Shown piece after piece: positions 35,006 to 45,127 of a stretch of DNA of 64,000 bases. Location: assembly GCF_000807775.2 (NCBI RefSeq), contig NZ_CP047385.1, positions 3,472,001 to 3,536,000 on the forward strand, written 5' to 3'. A program made the position numbers and the translations under genes. Source of the DNA: Pandoraea fibrosis. GTDB lineage: Bacteria; Pseudomonadota; Gammaproteobacteria; Burkholderiales; Burkholderiaceae. Below the pieces are notes generated by a model. The model made no database searches, was not told the DNA's origin, and was given only the letters and a program-made list of their open reading frames with translations. Within the stretch, counting starts at the first letter, position 1. Every line of letters begins with the position of its first letter.

Positions 35006-36400
35006 TTGCACCCCATCACATGCCATCTCACTGCTGGACTGACCGCAGTCGGCGTTGCGCTGCTCAGTGGCTGCACGATGTATCACGAGGCGCCGCTGCC
35101 GACACAGCCCCATGCACCAACGAACGTCAGCCGCATCGATATCGACGCCGCTGCCATGCGATTTCCGGCGCTGGCGGCGCATCATTTCGACCCGTCGGAC
35201 GGATTGGACAGCATCGAGATCGCCATGCTGGCCGTGTCGAACAACCCTGACCTGAAGCTTGCTCGCGACGACCTGGGTATCGCCCACGCGCAGTCGTTTG
35301 CGGCAGGTCTGCTTCCCGATCCACAGGTCGGGATTTCGAGCGACTACGTCAGTCCGGGGCCGAGCGATGCAACGCGTGCCTTCAACTACGGCATCAGCAT
35401 GGATCTGATGGCCATCGCCGCGATCCCCGGCGCGAAGGCCACGGCGGAGCACAACGTTCAGAAACTGGATCTCGGATTGCTGTGGCAGGAACAGCAGACG
35501 ATTGCTCAGGCACGCCGACTCTTTGCCAAGGTACGCACGCAGGACGCCTTGCTGCCGCTGGCGCGTGACGCAAACGACCTCGCGCAGGAGCGCTATGAGA
35601 CATATCGGAAGGCGGTGGACGAGGGGAACCTGACGTCGGACAGCGTGAGTGCCGCGTTGACGGCGGCACAAGACGCACACAAGCAATACACCGACTTGCA
35701 GCATGCCGATCTTCAGGCACACGCCGACCTGAATGCGTTGCTGGGGCTGGCGCCGCAAACCGAACTGACGCTGATCGGCGGCGAACCCACGAGCGCGCCG
35801 TCGGATTCGCTGCTGGACGATGCCGTCACTCATCTCCCGCAGCGACGCGCCGACTTGCAGGCGCTCGCAGCGGGTTACGCCGCGCAGGATGGCCAGTACA
35901 GACAGGCCATTCTCAAGCAATTCCCGAGCTTGTCGGTGGGCTTCGTCAGACAGCGCGACACCTCGAATGTCTACACATCGGGCTTCCAGATCAATCTGAG
36001 TCTACCGATCTTCAATCGCAATCAGGGCAACGTGGCGATTGAATCGGCAACGCGCAAGCGCTTGCGCGACGAGTATCAAATCCGACTGGACCAAGCCTAC
36101 GCCGACATCTCACGGCTACGCGCCGACCGCGCCATTTCGCAGGCACAACTGCTCGGGGTCGAGACGGCGCTGCCCAGGCTCTCGCAAGCGAGCGATGAGG
36201 CGACACGTCAATACCGCAGCCGCAATCTGACACTGGGTGCCTATACCGACAGCCGCCTGGCATGGCTGGCGAAATCCGTTGAGGCCTTGTCGTTGCACGA
36301 GGCGGTCGAAGAGCAGGACATCACCATCGAAACGCTGGCCGGACTCGCCATGTTGCCCGCGAACGCCACGTCCAAGGAATCGAATCATGACCACGAATAA
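35006..36400 (+). CDS. outer-membrane efflux lipoprotein, TolC/CusC family
   Basis: A 464-aa protein. It starts with TTG at 35006 after GGAGG. The signal sequence has a lipobox LLSGC with Cys23 as the lipidated residue. The rest is an outer membrane efflux protein with two long helical repeats (residues about 65-250 and 270-455), including RRADLQALAAGYAAQDGQYRQ. It would form the outer-membrane channel of the tripartite pump encoded by the next two genes. Confidence 0.9.
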   Translation: MHPITCHLTAGLTAVGVALLSGCTMYHEAPLPTQPHAPTNVSRIDIDAAAMRFPALAAHHFDPSDGLDSIEIAMLAVSNNPDLKLARDDLGIAHAQSFAAGLLPDPQVGISSDYVSPGPSDATRAFNYGISMDLMAIAAIPGAKATAEHNVQKLDLGLLWQEQQTIAQARRLFAKVRTQDALLPLARDANDLAQERYETYRKAVDEGNLTSDSVSAALTAAQDAHKQYTDLQHADLQAHADLNALLGLAPQTELTLIGGEPTSAPSDSLLDDAVTHLPQRRADLQALAAGYAAQDGQYRQAILKQFPSLSVGFVRQRDTSNVYTSGFQINLSLPIFNRNQGNVAIESATRKRLRDEYQIRLDQAYADISRLRADRAISQAQLLGVETALPRLSQASDEATRQYRSRNLTLGAYTDSRLAWLAKSVEALSLHEAVEEQDITIETLAGLAMLPANATSKESNHDHE

Positions 36401-37499
36401 ACGCGCCACTACAAACTGCTGGGCAAAGGCCGTGCCCGGTGTATTGTCTCTCGGCCAGGCGGTCGTGTTGGGATTGACATGTTTGCTCGCGGGCCTGAGT
36501 GGCAGCGCGTCGGCACAGACCTCAACGGTTTCCGTGAGCACGCTACCGGTACGCCAGGCGGTCATCGCGCAACCGGTAAGCGCCTACGGCGCCGTCTCGG
36601 CCTCCGGTGCGGCGGTTCAGTCCATCACGTTGCCCTACACGGTGCGTGTTGCGACCTTGCGCATTGCCCCCGGTCAACGCGTGGCCAAGGGAACGCCGTT
36701 GATGGATGTGGTCGCCGACGCAACGGCGACGCTGGCGCGCGATCAGGCGAGCACGGCACTCGCCGCGGCGCGTCGCGACCTCACGCACACGAAAGCGCTA
36801 TACGACGCGCATCTTGCCACGCAATCCCAACTCGATGCCGCCCAAAAGACGCTCGACGATGCAACGCAGGCCGAAGCGGTCCAGCAACGCGTGGGGGCAA
36901 CGAACGGCACGCAAACCCTGCGCGCGCCGCTCGACGGTGTCGTCGTGCAACTGAATGCGGGGCAGGGCGATCAGGTGCCGGCCGGTACTGCGCTTGGTGT
37001 GCTGGCGCGCGACGTGCAGCGTGCGCAGGTGCCAAACGTCGTGCTCAGCGTCGAGCCGTCGCTGGCCGGCAGCATCCGCCCGGGAGACGTCGTGGAAGTG
37101 CGCGCCATCGCGGCGAATCTGTCCGGGCAGACGGTTTCCGGCAAAGTCGCCACGATTGGCGCCGCCATCGACCCGATTACGCAGGCCGTGGTTGTGACGG
37201 CCATCGTTCCTGAAAGCCCGACGCTGATCCCCGGCACCCGTGTCTCGGCTTCGATTCAGACGCAGCCCGCACAGCACTGGGTCGTCCCCAGAAGCGCGGT
37301 ACTGCGTGACAAGGATGGCGCGTATCTGTATCAGGTCGACGGCTTGCACCGCGCCCACCGCATCGCCGTCCGGCCCAGGGTTGATGCGGGCGACAAGTAC
37401 GGTGTCGACGGCGAACTGCTCAAAGGCGCACCGGTGGTCGTCGCAGGGAACTACGAACTGACCGAAGGCATGACGGTGACCATTGCGGGAGGCAACTGA
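36387..37499 (+). CDS. RND efflux periplasmic adaptor (HlyD/MFP family)
   Basis: A 370-aa adaptor. A signal peptide ends near SGSASAQ (about residue 44). The barrel-sandwich domain is split by a short coiled coil (AAARRDLTHTKALYDAHLATQSQ), followed by a beta-barrel (GDVVEVRAIAANLSGQ) and a membrane-proximal domain. The start overlaps the TolC-like gene by 14 bases. It links the RND pump with the outer channel. Confidence 0.9.
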   Translation: MTTNKRATTNCWAKAVPGVLSLGQAVVLGLTCLLAGLSGSASAQTSTVSVSTLPVRQAVIAQPVSAYGAVSASGAAVQSITLPYTVRVATLRIAPGQRVAKGTPLMDVVADATATLARDQASTALAAARRDLTHTKALYDAHLATQSQLDAAQKTLDDATQAEAVQQRVGATNGTQTLRAPLDGVVVQLNAGQGDQVPAGTALGVLARDVQRAQVPNVVLSVEPSLAGSIRPGDVVEVRAIAANLSGQTVSGKVATIGAAIDPITQAVVVTAIVPESPTLIPGTRVSASIQTQPAQHWVVPRSAVLRDKDGAYLYQVDGLHRAHRIAVRPRVDAGDKYGVDGELLKGAPVVVAGNYELTEGMTVTIAGGN

Positions 37500-40400
37500 T
37501 GAGTTTCGTCCAGTGGATGCAGGCGCACCGGCGCTCGTTGCTGTTCGTCATCTCGATGATTGCCATCGCCGGCGCGCTGATGTCGACACAGCTTCCGATT
37601 TCCTTGTTTCCGGATGTCGCTTTTCCTCGCGTTGTCGTCTCGCTCGACGCCGGTGATCGTCCCGCCGAGCAGATGGCCGCACTGGTGACGATGCCGGTCG
37701 AAGAGGCACTGCATCGCGCACCGAACGTGCGGGGCGTGGAATCCAGAACCAGCCGCGGGAGTGCCGAAATCGCCGTGAATTTCGACTGGGGCACCGACAT
37801 GGCACTGGCAACGCTACAGATCCAGTCGGCCATTGCCGAAACGCTGCCGTCGTTACCCGCCGGGACCTCAACGCAGGTTCGCCGCATGGACCCCACGGTG
37901 TTCCCGATCATCGCGTACAGCCTGACGAGCGCGACGCGTTCACCATCCGAACTCTATAACCTCGCCCAGTACCAACTGCGGCCGTTGCTGTCTGCGGTCG
38001 GCGGTGTTGCCCGGGTGGACACGGTCGGTGGTGCACATGACGAACTCGAAGTCACCATCGATCCGCTTCGACTGACGCCATACAAGCTGGCGATCGGTGA
38101 CGTGGTCAAAGCCGTCGCAGCCAGCAACGTGTTGCTGGCCAGCGGCCGGCTCGAAGATCACGACAAGCTGTATCTCGCCATTGCACGCGCCTCGGTGACC
38201 TCACCGCAGACGCTCGCCAACGTTGTCGTAGCGAACACGCCGGCGGGGCCGGTACATCTCTCGGACGTCGCACAAGTCTCACAGGGCACCGTTCCACAAT
38301 GGCTGCGTGTCACGGCGAACGGCCGCGACGCCGTGTTGCTCAACCTCTATCAGCAGCCCGGCGCGAACAGCGTTGCCATCGCCCGCGACGTGCGCGCGAA
38401 GCTCGCTGCCTTCCAGGCGCAGTTGCCGGCCGACGTGAAGCTCTCGAACTGGTACGACCAGAGCGAGCTGGTCATTGCCTCGGCGGCAAGCGTTCGCGAT
38501 GCCATGCTGATCGGCGTGGTGCTGGCGGCGTTCACGTTGCTGCTTTTCCTGCGTAACTGGAAGATCACGGCAATTGCCGTGGCGCAAGTCCCTGTCGTCA
38601 TGGCCGCCACGCTACTTGTATTGCACGTGTTCGGCATGGGGCTCAACATCATGACCCTGGGCGGTATGGCGGCGGCCGTAGGCCTGATCATCGACGACGC
38701 CATCGTGATGATCGAGCATATCGTGCGGCGCATGCACGAACACGGGGCGGAGAGATTCCACGGAAGGATCATGGCCGCCGCTCTGGAATTCACGCGTCCG
38801 CTCGCCGGGTCGTCGGCGGCAACGCTCATCATCTTCGTCCCGCTGGCGTTTCTTACCGGGGTCACGGGGGCGTTCTTCAAGGCGCTGTCGATCACCATGG
38901 CCAGCGCGCTCTTCGTCTCGTTCTGCGTCACATGGCTCGCCATTCCGCTGCTATGCGACCGTTGGCTGACGGCAAAGGACGCCCATGCGGAAGCGGGCGG
39001 AAAGGTCGCGACGTGGGTGGACGCGCGATATACCCGCCTGGTCAAGGCGCTGACCGCGCGCCCTTCGCGAATGCTGCTCGGGATCGTTCCGTTGCTGATC
39101 GTGGCGGCCTTTGCGTTCACGCGTGTCGGCAGTGGCTTCATGCCGAGCATGGACGAGGGCGGCTTTGTCCTGGATTACCACACCGCCCCCGGTACATCGG
39201 TCACGGAAAGCGATCGCCTCGTGCGTCAGATCGAGCAGATCGTGCAGGCCAATCCCAACGTGCAGACTTATTCGCGGCGCACCGGCACCGGCCTGGGTGG
39301 CGGACTGGGCGAGCCGAATCGGGGCGACTTCTTCGTGCGTCTGAAGTCCGGCGACCGGCAGCCCATCGATACCGTGATGAACGATATCCGTGCGCAAGTG
39401 GAAGCCAAAGTGCCGGGCGTAAGCGTCGAGTTTGCGCAGTTGATGGAGGATTTGATCGGTGATCTGACGGCCGTGCCGCAACCCGTGCAAATCAAGATCT
39501 ACGGCGACGATCAGAGCGTGTTGGAAGCCACGGCGCGCAGTGTCGCCGGCACGCTTGCCCACGTCCCCGGGGTCGTCGACGTCAACGACGGCATCAATCC
39601 GGCCGGCGATGCGCTCGACATCCAGATTCAACCGGATGCGGCAGCGGCGCAGGGGGTCGATCCTCAGTTCGTCGCTCAGCAAGTGGCCGATCTGCTGGCC
39701 GGAAACGTGGCGTCGAGCTATCAGGCGGGCGTCAAGAATGTGGGTATTCGCGTGCAGTTGGAAGGGGCGCAGTCGTTGACTGACACGGGGCTTGCGCATC
39801 TGCTCTTGCGCGCCCCCGACACCCACCTGTTCCCGCTCGACAGGGTGGCGAAAATCGCTCCCGTCACGGGACAGCCGGAGATCAGCCGCGACAATCTGAA
39901 GCCGATGGTCGCCGTCACCGCGCGTATCAGCGGGCGCGATCTCGGGTCCGTCATTGGCGATGTGAGGCAGATGCTGGACACGCGTCACCTGCTGCCCAAA
40001 GGGACGTACTACGCGCTCGGAGGACTCTATGAGCAGCAACAGATCGCATTTCACGGCCTGATGGTGGTGTTTGCGGCGGCCGTGGCGCTCGTCTTTGCGC
40101 TGCTGTTATTCCTGTACGAGCGCTTCCGGGTGGCTGCGGCGGTGCTGGCGATGCCGATGCTCGCCGCCGGCGCGGTATTCATCGGACTGTGGGCAACCGG
40201 CATCGAGTTGAACATCACCGCCATGATGGGCATGACGATGATCATCGGGATCGTGACCGAAGTGGCGATCTTCTACGTCTCGGAGCTTCAGAGTCTGATT
40301 CGCGAGGGCATGCCGCTCGAAGACGCATTGGTCGTGGCGGGGCAAAACCGCCTGCGTCCCATCGCCATGACAACATTGGCGGCCATTCTCGCACTGCTGC

Positions 40401-40540
40401 CGCTGGCGTTTGCCATCGGGCAAGGTTCCGCCATGCAGCAACCGCTGGCGATCGCCATTATTGCCGGGCTCATTGTGCAGATGCCACTTGTGCTGCTGGC
40501 ACTGCCTGCTGTGCTCAAGGCCGTGCTCAGGACGAAGTAG
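37499..40540 (+). CDS. RND efflux pump inner-membrane transporter
   Basis: A 1013-aa AcrB-type transporter with twelve membrane helices and two large periplasmic loops. TM4 carries the Asp pair in GLIIDDAIVMIEH, as in multidrug-type proton relays, not the pattern of the heavy-metal subgroup. An internal glycine-rich stretch GTGLGGGLGEPNRG lies in the second periplasmic loop. It is driven by proton influx. The start shares one base with the adaptor stop. Substrates cannot be inferred; regulation is probably by the divergent two-component system. Confidence 0.92.
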   Translation: MSFVQWMQAHRRSLLFVISMIAIAGALMSTQLPISLFPDVAFPRVVVSLDAGDRPAEQMAALVTMPVEEALHRAPNVRGVESRTSRGSAEIAVNFDWGTDMALATLQIQSAIAETLPSLPAGTSTQVRRMDPTVFPIIAYSLTSATRSPSELYNLAQYQLRPLLSAVGGVARVDTVGGAHDELEVTIDPLRLTPYKLAIGDVVKAVAASNVLLASGRLEDHDKLYLAIARASVTSPQTLANVVVANTPAGPVHLSDVAQVSQGTVPQWLRVTANGRDAVLLNLYQQPGANSVAIARDVRAKLAAFQAQLPADVKLSNWYDQSELVIASAASVRDAMLIGVVLAAFTLLLFLRNWKITAIAVAQVPVVMAATLLVLHVFGMGLNIMTLGGMAAAVGLIIDDAIVMIEHIVRRMHEHGAERFHGRIMAAALEFTRPLAGSSAATLIIFVPLAFLTGVTGAFFKALSITMASALFVSFCVTWLAIPLLCDRWLTAKDAHAEAGGKVATWVDARYTRLVKALTARPSRMLLGIVPLLIVAAFAFTRVGSGFMPSMDEGGFVLDYHTAPGTSVTESDRLVRQIEQIVQANPNVQTYSRRTGTGLGGGLGEPNRGDFFVRLKSGDRQPIDTVMNDIRAQVEAKVPGVSVEFAQLMEDLIGDLTAVPQPVQIKIYGDDQSVLEATARSVAGTLAHVPGVVDVNDGINPAGDALDIQIQPDAAAAQGVDPQFVAQQVADLLAGNVASSYQAGVKNVGIRVQLEGAQSLTDTGLAHLLLRAPDTHLFPLDRVAKIAPVTGQPEISRDNLKPMVAVTARISGRDLGSVIGDVRQMLDTRHLLPKGTYYALGGLYEQQQIAFHGLMVVFAAAVALVFALLLFLYERFRVAAAVLAMPMLAAGAVFIGLWATGIELNITAMMGMTMIIGIVTEVAIFYVSELQSLIREGMPLEDALVVAGQNRLRPIAMTTLAAILALLPLAFAIGQGSAMQQPLAIAIIAGLIVQMPLVLLALPAVLKAVLRTK

Positions 40541-40551
40541 CCCGGGCCGCC

Positions 40552-40591
40552 CCGAGGGAATCATGCGAGGTCAACTTGCTGAGTCCCTCGG
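40552..40591. terminator. possible bidirectional terminator hairpin
   Basis: CCGAGGGA (40552-40559) and TCCCTCGG (40584-40591) pair perfectly over a 24-base loop in the 70-base gap between the convergent RND and TonB-receptor genes. There is no U-tract, so the call is tentative. Confidence 0.35.
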
Positions 40592-40610
40592 CGCAAACGC
40601 GGCGCAGCGC

Positions 40611-43118
40611 TTACCACCGATGCTGATAAGTCGCCGTGAGCGTAATCCCCGGCGCGGGCAGGTGGCTTGTGTTGTTGCTGTTGCGCAGGAGTTGGCTGTA
40701 GAGCGGGTAGTAGTACCGATTGAACAGGTTCTGGATGCCCACGGTCGCCGTGTCGTTCCTGGTGATTTCGTACCGGCTCATGACATCGACGGTCGTGTAG
40801 CTCGTCGTGTCCATCCGGCCAAAGCTGTTCGCGCCGTTCAGGCGATAGTCGCGCCCCGAGAAGTAGGTGACCTGCAGGCGGTTGCTCCACTTCGGCGTTG
40901 GCTTGAACTGGACGTAGCCCGTGAGCTTGAGCGGTGGAATGCGGTAGCCGCTCATGTCCTGCGCATTGGCGCCCTGTGGCGTCTCGCGCCCCTGCATCCA
41001 CGTGAACGTGCCGCCCAAGCCCCAGCGTTCGTCCTCCGACAAATAGTCGGCCGTCCCTTCCACGCCGATGATTTTCTCAGCCGTGCGCGTCAGAATCAGG
41101 CCGTTGTTGAAGCTCTGAACGTCCCCGAGGTCCGAAGTGGTGTAGAAGACCGCCAGTGACGTGAGCGTATTGCCGAAAACGCCGCGCCAACCCAACTCGT
41201 AGTTGTTTGTTTTGACCGGTCGAAGGTCGGACGAGTTGATATCGAATCCGGGACGGGCATTACGAACCTGCACGCCGATGTCGGGCAAGTTGAAACCCTG
41301 ACTGAAGGCCGCGTAGAACTCATGCCCTTTGACGGGCGAGTACGTCACGCCGATATTGCCGAGCAGCGCGGTGTAATTGACCGTGCCGCCCTTCACACCG
41401 ACCGGGTTCGCCACTTTCGATTGTGATAGCGGCACGAAGTCATTGAAGCTGGCAGTCGCGTATTGATAGCGCAGCCCGCCTTCCGTCGACCAATGTTCGT
41501 TGAACTTGTGCTGCAACTGCGCAAAGCCACCGAGGCTGCGTGTGGTGAGCGGCGGTAGATAGGTCGCTTCGCCGATCTTGCGGAAAACGCGTCCGCCGCT
41601 GGCGTCGTACAACTTCGGGTCGAAGATGTCGAGCGGCATGTCGCTCTTTTCCTGCTCGAAGTCCATCCCCCAGATGACCCGTGTGCGCTTGTCGGTGCCG
41701 ATAGGCGTCTTGATCGTCAGACGGCTGCCGAAGACGGTGGAGTCCTGCATGGTCTGGTCGACGTTGGCGCCGCGCGTTGCCACGGCACGCGCATCGAACG
41801 GCGTGAAGCGCGTGAAGTAATCGCGGTAGTAGAACTGGGCAGACAATTGACTGCCCAGCAGGTCTCGATGTTCATACTCGAGATTGACGAGCGTGTTGCG
41901 AATCTGATTCTGTTCGTCGAGCTGCAGACCGCCAATACCGCGCGCCGGCACGCTCCCGGCAGGTAGGCGGGCAACGGAAGGGTCCGACGCGTAGCTCGTG
42001 TCCTGAGACGCGTTGATATGACTCACCGAAAGCTGCACGCGCTGGTCGGGTGCAAAGCGAAGTCCGAGCTTGCCGCCAACGTTGTAGTTGTTCGACGAAA
42101 ACAGGTCGCCCTGACTGGGTTCCGGCGCAATGCGTTGGCCGCGGGCATCGTAGGTGTTGCCGATGCGGCGTCCGCCGACGTCGAACGCATAGTCCAGCAT
42201 GCCGGTGCTTCCGGAGAAATGCTGCTGGATATCCGCACTGAGTCCATCGGCACGCAGACGCGACAACGGCGTGCCAAGTGAGATCGTGGTATCGGTTTTC
42301 GGCTCGCCGCCTGCGGGACGCGTCGTAATGGAGACGATCCCGCCGGTGGCGCCACCGCCGTAAATGGAGCTACTTCCCCGCAGGACTTCCACTCGCTCGA
42401 TTAGTGCCGGATCGACGTTCGCGAGATTGCGTGCCGAGTCGCGGTTTGTGTTCAACGGCACGCCATCGAGCAGCACCAGCATGCCGCGGCCACGCAACGT
42501 CTGACCGAAGTCGGTGATCGTATGGCTGGAATCGGCCATGCCCGGAACCACTTTGGCCAGCACGCTCGCGAGGCTGTCGGCGCCGGTCTTGAGTTCGTCG
42601 AGTTCCGCGCGTTCGATGACCGTGGCCTGACGCGTCGGACGCACAAGGTCACTGGTGGTGCGCGAGGCGCTGACTTCAACAGGGGCCAACGCAAGCGGGC
42701 TGCTTTGAGCGGGGGCAGGGGCCTCGGCTTTGGACGCACCGGTACCGACAAGCACGTAGCCCTGATTTCCGCTGCGGCGGTACGTGATGCCACTGCCCTG
42801 AAGCAAGGCGGCGAGCGCCGCATCGGCCGACATGATGCCGCGCAATGCTGGAGCGGTCTTGCCTTGTACCAGATCCGGCGAGAAGAACAATTGCAGGTTG
42901 GCTTGACGGCCGAACGTTACGAGGGCGTTGGCGAGCGGCTGCGATGCGAGGTTGACGTCGATCATGCCGTCGGCTGCACTCGCCCCCTGGCCGGGCGCTT
43001 GTGCGTGGGCGGACTCGGGCGCGGCGCTGAGCGTAGCCACGGCGGCGAGAAAGAGAAGCGACATCGCCGTGTGCGGACGGCGCGATCGGGAACTGCGGGC
43101 GTGTGTAGTACCTTTCAC
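40611..43118 (-). CDS. TonB-dependent receptor with N-terminal signalling domain (FecA-like)
   Basis: An 835-aa protein. A signal peptide ends near ESAHAQ (about residue 40). The STN signalling domain follows (about residues 50-125: IDVNLASQPLANALVTFGRQ), then the plug (VIERAELDELKTGADSL to GGGATGGIVSI) and the beta-barrel, ending in aromatic Trp (TYQHRW). The STN domain means it can signal to the FecR/sigma pair encoded just upstream. It probably imports a ferric siderophore or similar chelate. GTG 43118 is the start used; ATG 43064 is an alternative. Confidence 0.93.
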   Translation of the reverse strand: MKGTTHARSSRSRRPHTAMSLLFLAAVATLSAAPESAHAQAPGQGASAADGMIDVNLASQPLANALVTFGRQANLQLFFSPDLVQGKTAPALRGIMSADAALAALLQGSGITYRRSGNQGYVLVGTGASKAEAPAPAQSSPLALAPVEVSASRTTSDLVRPTRQATVIERAELDELKTGADSLASVLAKVVPGMADSSHTITDFGQTLRGRGMLVLLDGVPLNTNRDSARNLANVDPALIERVEVLRGSSSIYGGGATGGIVSITTRPAGGEPKTDTTISLGTPLSRLRADGLSADIQQHFSGSTGMLDYAFDVGGRRIGNTYDARGQRIAPEPSQGDLFSSNNYNVGGKLGLRFAPDQRVQLSVSHINASQDTSYASDPSVARLPAGSVPARGIGGLQLDEQNQIRNTLVNLEYEHRDLLGSQLSAQFYYRDYFTRFTPFDARAVATRGANVDQTMQDSTVFGSRLTIKTPIGTDKRTRVIWGMDFEQEKSDMPLDIFDPKLYDASGGRVFRKIGEATYLPPLTTRSLGGFAQLQHKFNEHWSTEGGLRYQYATASFNDFVPLSQSKVANPVGVKGGTVNYTALLGNIGVTYSPVKGHEFYAAFSQGFNLPDIGVQVRNARPGFDINSSDLRPVKTNNYELGWRGVFGNTLTSLAVFYTTSDLGDVQSFNNGLILTRTAEKIIGVEGTADYLSEDERWGLGGTFTWMQGRETPQGANAQDMSGYRIPPLKLTGYVQFKPTPKWSNRLQVTYFSGRDYRLNGANSFGRMDTTSYTTVDVMSRYEITRNDTATVGIQNLFNRYYYPLYSQLLRNSNNTSHLPAPGITLTATYQHRW

Positions 43119-43209
43119 AGCGGTTGGTCTCGTGTCGAATTGTGATGAGTTCGCGGGTCAACTTGCGAGGCGAACTATCAGAAGACGTAACGAAGACCAA
43201 AAACCTGAA

Positions 43210-44268
43210 TCATTTCGAAGAAATTCTTACGCTGCCATCTGGCAGAAACCGGACCGTGACGGGGAGGAATTGCGGCAGGGCGGCGAGCAACGCATCGGTG
43301 TTGTCTGCGCTGAACACGCTGCTCACGCGCAATTGCCCAGTGGGGTTGTCCGCGACAGTGACGGGCGACTCACGGTATCGCGACACCTCGGCAACCACGT
43401 CTGCGAGCGTCGCATTCTGGAAGACCAGCTTGCCCTCACGCCACGCAAGCGAACTCGCCAGATCGACGGATTGCGCGGGCGCAAGCGAGCCATCGGAGCG
43501 GATCGTCGTGCCTAGCCCGCTTGTCAGCGTCACCGTCGGCGTTTGGGGGACGCGTGGCGACTGCGCCGCCCGGCCATCGACTTTCACCGACCCGGACTCA
43601 ACGGCAACGACCACCCCGGACGACGCCCGACGGACATCGAAGCGCGTACCGGTCACGGTGATCTGCCCATTTCCCGCATCGACAACGAAGGGCCGCGACG
43701 GATTGTGCGTCACGGAAAACATCGCTTCGCCCTCGACGAGCGTGACGTCACGTCGTTCGGGGCGATAGTGAACGCGGATCACCGTCCGGGTGCTGAGTTC
43801 GACCGATGTGCCGTCTGCCAGCGTGACAGTGCGTCGCTCTCCCGCCCGGGTTGAGAATGCTTGTGCGCCGTCGCTGTCTGCAGGTGCTGACGGATGACTC
43901 GCCTGAATCGTGTCGCCGGGGGCCAGGGCAGGCGTGCGCAGAAGTACCGCGCCGATCGCCACGCCCAGTACCAGCGTCAAGGCGCTCGCCAACCCCTTGG
44001 GTGACCGGCGCGGCCCGGGGTCGTGCGATTGCATGCCAACCGTCGCTTGTGCTTCCGTCGATGCCGTTAGCTGCCGCATGCGATCGACCGGAACCGCCGC
44101 TGCCGCCTGCCAGACCCGTTGCAAGGCCGCATATTCGGCCCGGTGCAGCGGGTCGGCCGCAAGCCACGCATCTCGCGCGTCGGCTTCTGTTGGCGTGAGT
44201 TCTGCACCGCATGTCCTGGCGAACCACTGCGCGGCTTCGTGACGAATTCGTTCAGCGGCGTCGTGCAT
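43210..44268 (-). CDS. FecR-family anti-sigma / signal transducer
   Basis: A 352-aa protein. The N-terminal cytoplasmic anti-sigma domain (EAAQWFARTCGAELTPTEADARDAWLA) is followed by one membrane helix (ALTLVLGVAIGAVLL), the periplasmic FecR domain (RTVTLADGTSVELSTRTVIRV) and a C-terminal domain that docks with receptor STN domains. It lies between the sigma factor and the receptor genes in the classic order fecI-fecR-receptor. Confidence 0.93.
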   Translation of the reverse strand: MHDAAERIRHEAAQWFARTCGAELTPTEADARDAWLAADPLHRAEYAALQRVWQAAAAVPVDRMRQLTASTEAQATVGMQSHDPGPRRSPKGLASALTLVLGVAIGAVLLRTPALAPGDTIQASHPSAPADSDGAQAFSTRAGERRTVTLADGTSVELSTRTVIRVHYRPERRDVTLVEGEAMFSVTHNPSRPFVVDAGNGQITVTGTRFDVRRASSGVVVAVESGSVKVDGRAAQSPRVPQTPTVTLTSGLGTTIRSDGSLAPAQSVDLASSLAWREGKLVFQNATLADVVAEVSRYRESPVTVADNPTGQLRVSSVFSADNTDALLAALPQFLPVTVRFLPDGSVRISSK

Positions 44269-44349
44269 CAGGTCGGGCGGAAAGGGGCATGAAGAGGGCG
44301 GCGCGCATTTGATTGGACTGTCGGCGAAGAAGAGGCGTGGCAGTGAGCA

Positions 44350-44847
44350 TTATTGGGGAGCCAGCGCGCCCAGGCGCTCACGCAAGTGTTTCATCGCCCG
44401 AATCATATACTTCTCGACCATGTTTTTCGATATGTCGAGGCGTGCTGCGATTTCCTGCTGGCTGTATCCGTCAATACGCTGCCAGACAAACACCTGACGG
44501 CATTTCAGCGGAAGCTCGGCTAATGCGCGCTCTACGGCCAATGCGAGTTGCACGGCGTGAACCTCGTCCTCGGGATTCCCCGTGGTGGCCTCATGATTCG
44601 CCAGCGCATCAAGTTCGGTTTGCTCTCTGGCACCGTCGCGGCGATACGCGTCGATCGCAATGTTTCTTGCTGTCTGGTGGAGATAAGCGCGAGGCTGCTC
44701 GGGTTGGATTTCCATCTCCAGCACTCGTAGCAGGGAGTCCTGAGCAATGTCCTCCGCCTGATGCCGATTGCTGAGTTTGCCGGTCCATGTGCGAAGCAGT
44801 TCGTCGTAATAGGCGAACAGGCCTCGGGAACGCGTAGAGGTGGACAT
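44350..44847 (-). CDS. ECF sigma factor, FecI-like
   Basis: A 165-aa ECF sigma factor. Region 2 contains AEDIAQDSLLRVLE and YLHQTARNIAIDAYRRD; region 4 contains ELPLKCRQVFVWQRIDGYSQQEIAARLDISKNMVEK-type residues. ATG 44847 was chosen because it starts right before region 2; the longer frame to 44868 is not conserved. It would transcribe the receptor gene when FecR signals. A Fur-box-like site lies about 150 bases upstream. Confidence 0.93.
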   Translation of the reverse strand: MSTSTRSRGLFAYYDELLRTWTGKLSNRHQAEDIAQDSLLRVLEMEIQPEQPRAYLHQTARNIAIDAYRRDGAREQTELDALANHEATTGNPEDEVHAVQLALAVERALAELPLKCRQVFVWQRIDGYSQQEIAARLDISKNMVEKYMIRAMKHLRERLGALAPQ

Positions 44848-44988
44848 CAGCCGACCACAACCCAACACTCAAGCGAGCCGATCCGGGCATAGGTACAACG
44901 ACTTGAGAGGAGGTGGACTGGCACGTGGCGAACAGCGAAAAAGGACAACGACCCGGGTGTCGTGCGGTAGTCATCACCACCGACAAAT

Positions 44989-45007
44989 GCGAGTGATTAT
45001 CATTTCA
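44989..45007 (-). promoter_or_regulatory. Fur-box-like site upstream of the sigma factor gene
   Basis: On the minus strand the site reads TGAAATGATAATCACTCGC, with 13 of 19 positions identical to the Fur consensus GATAATGATAATCATTATC, including the core ATGATAATCA. It lies upstream of the fecI-like gene in the expected orientation-independent promoter zone. Iron repression by Fur is the expected control of such modules. Confidence 0.55.
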
Positions 45008-45127
45008 TATTGAATCTTCGTCAATAGCCCGATCTCGTCTCGCGCGATCCTCGGGCATCGTTGCGGGATCGTGCGCTGCCCACGCTGTGCGCGTCGGCGG
45101 CTGTGGACTTCTGATCGCGCTGGCTCG

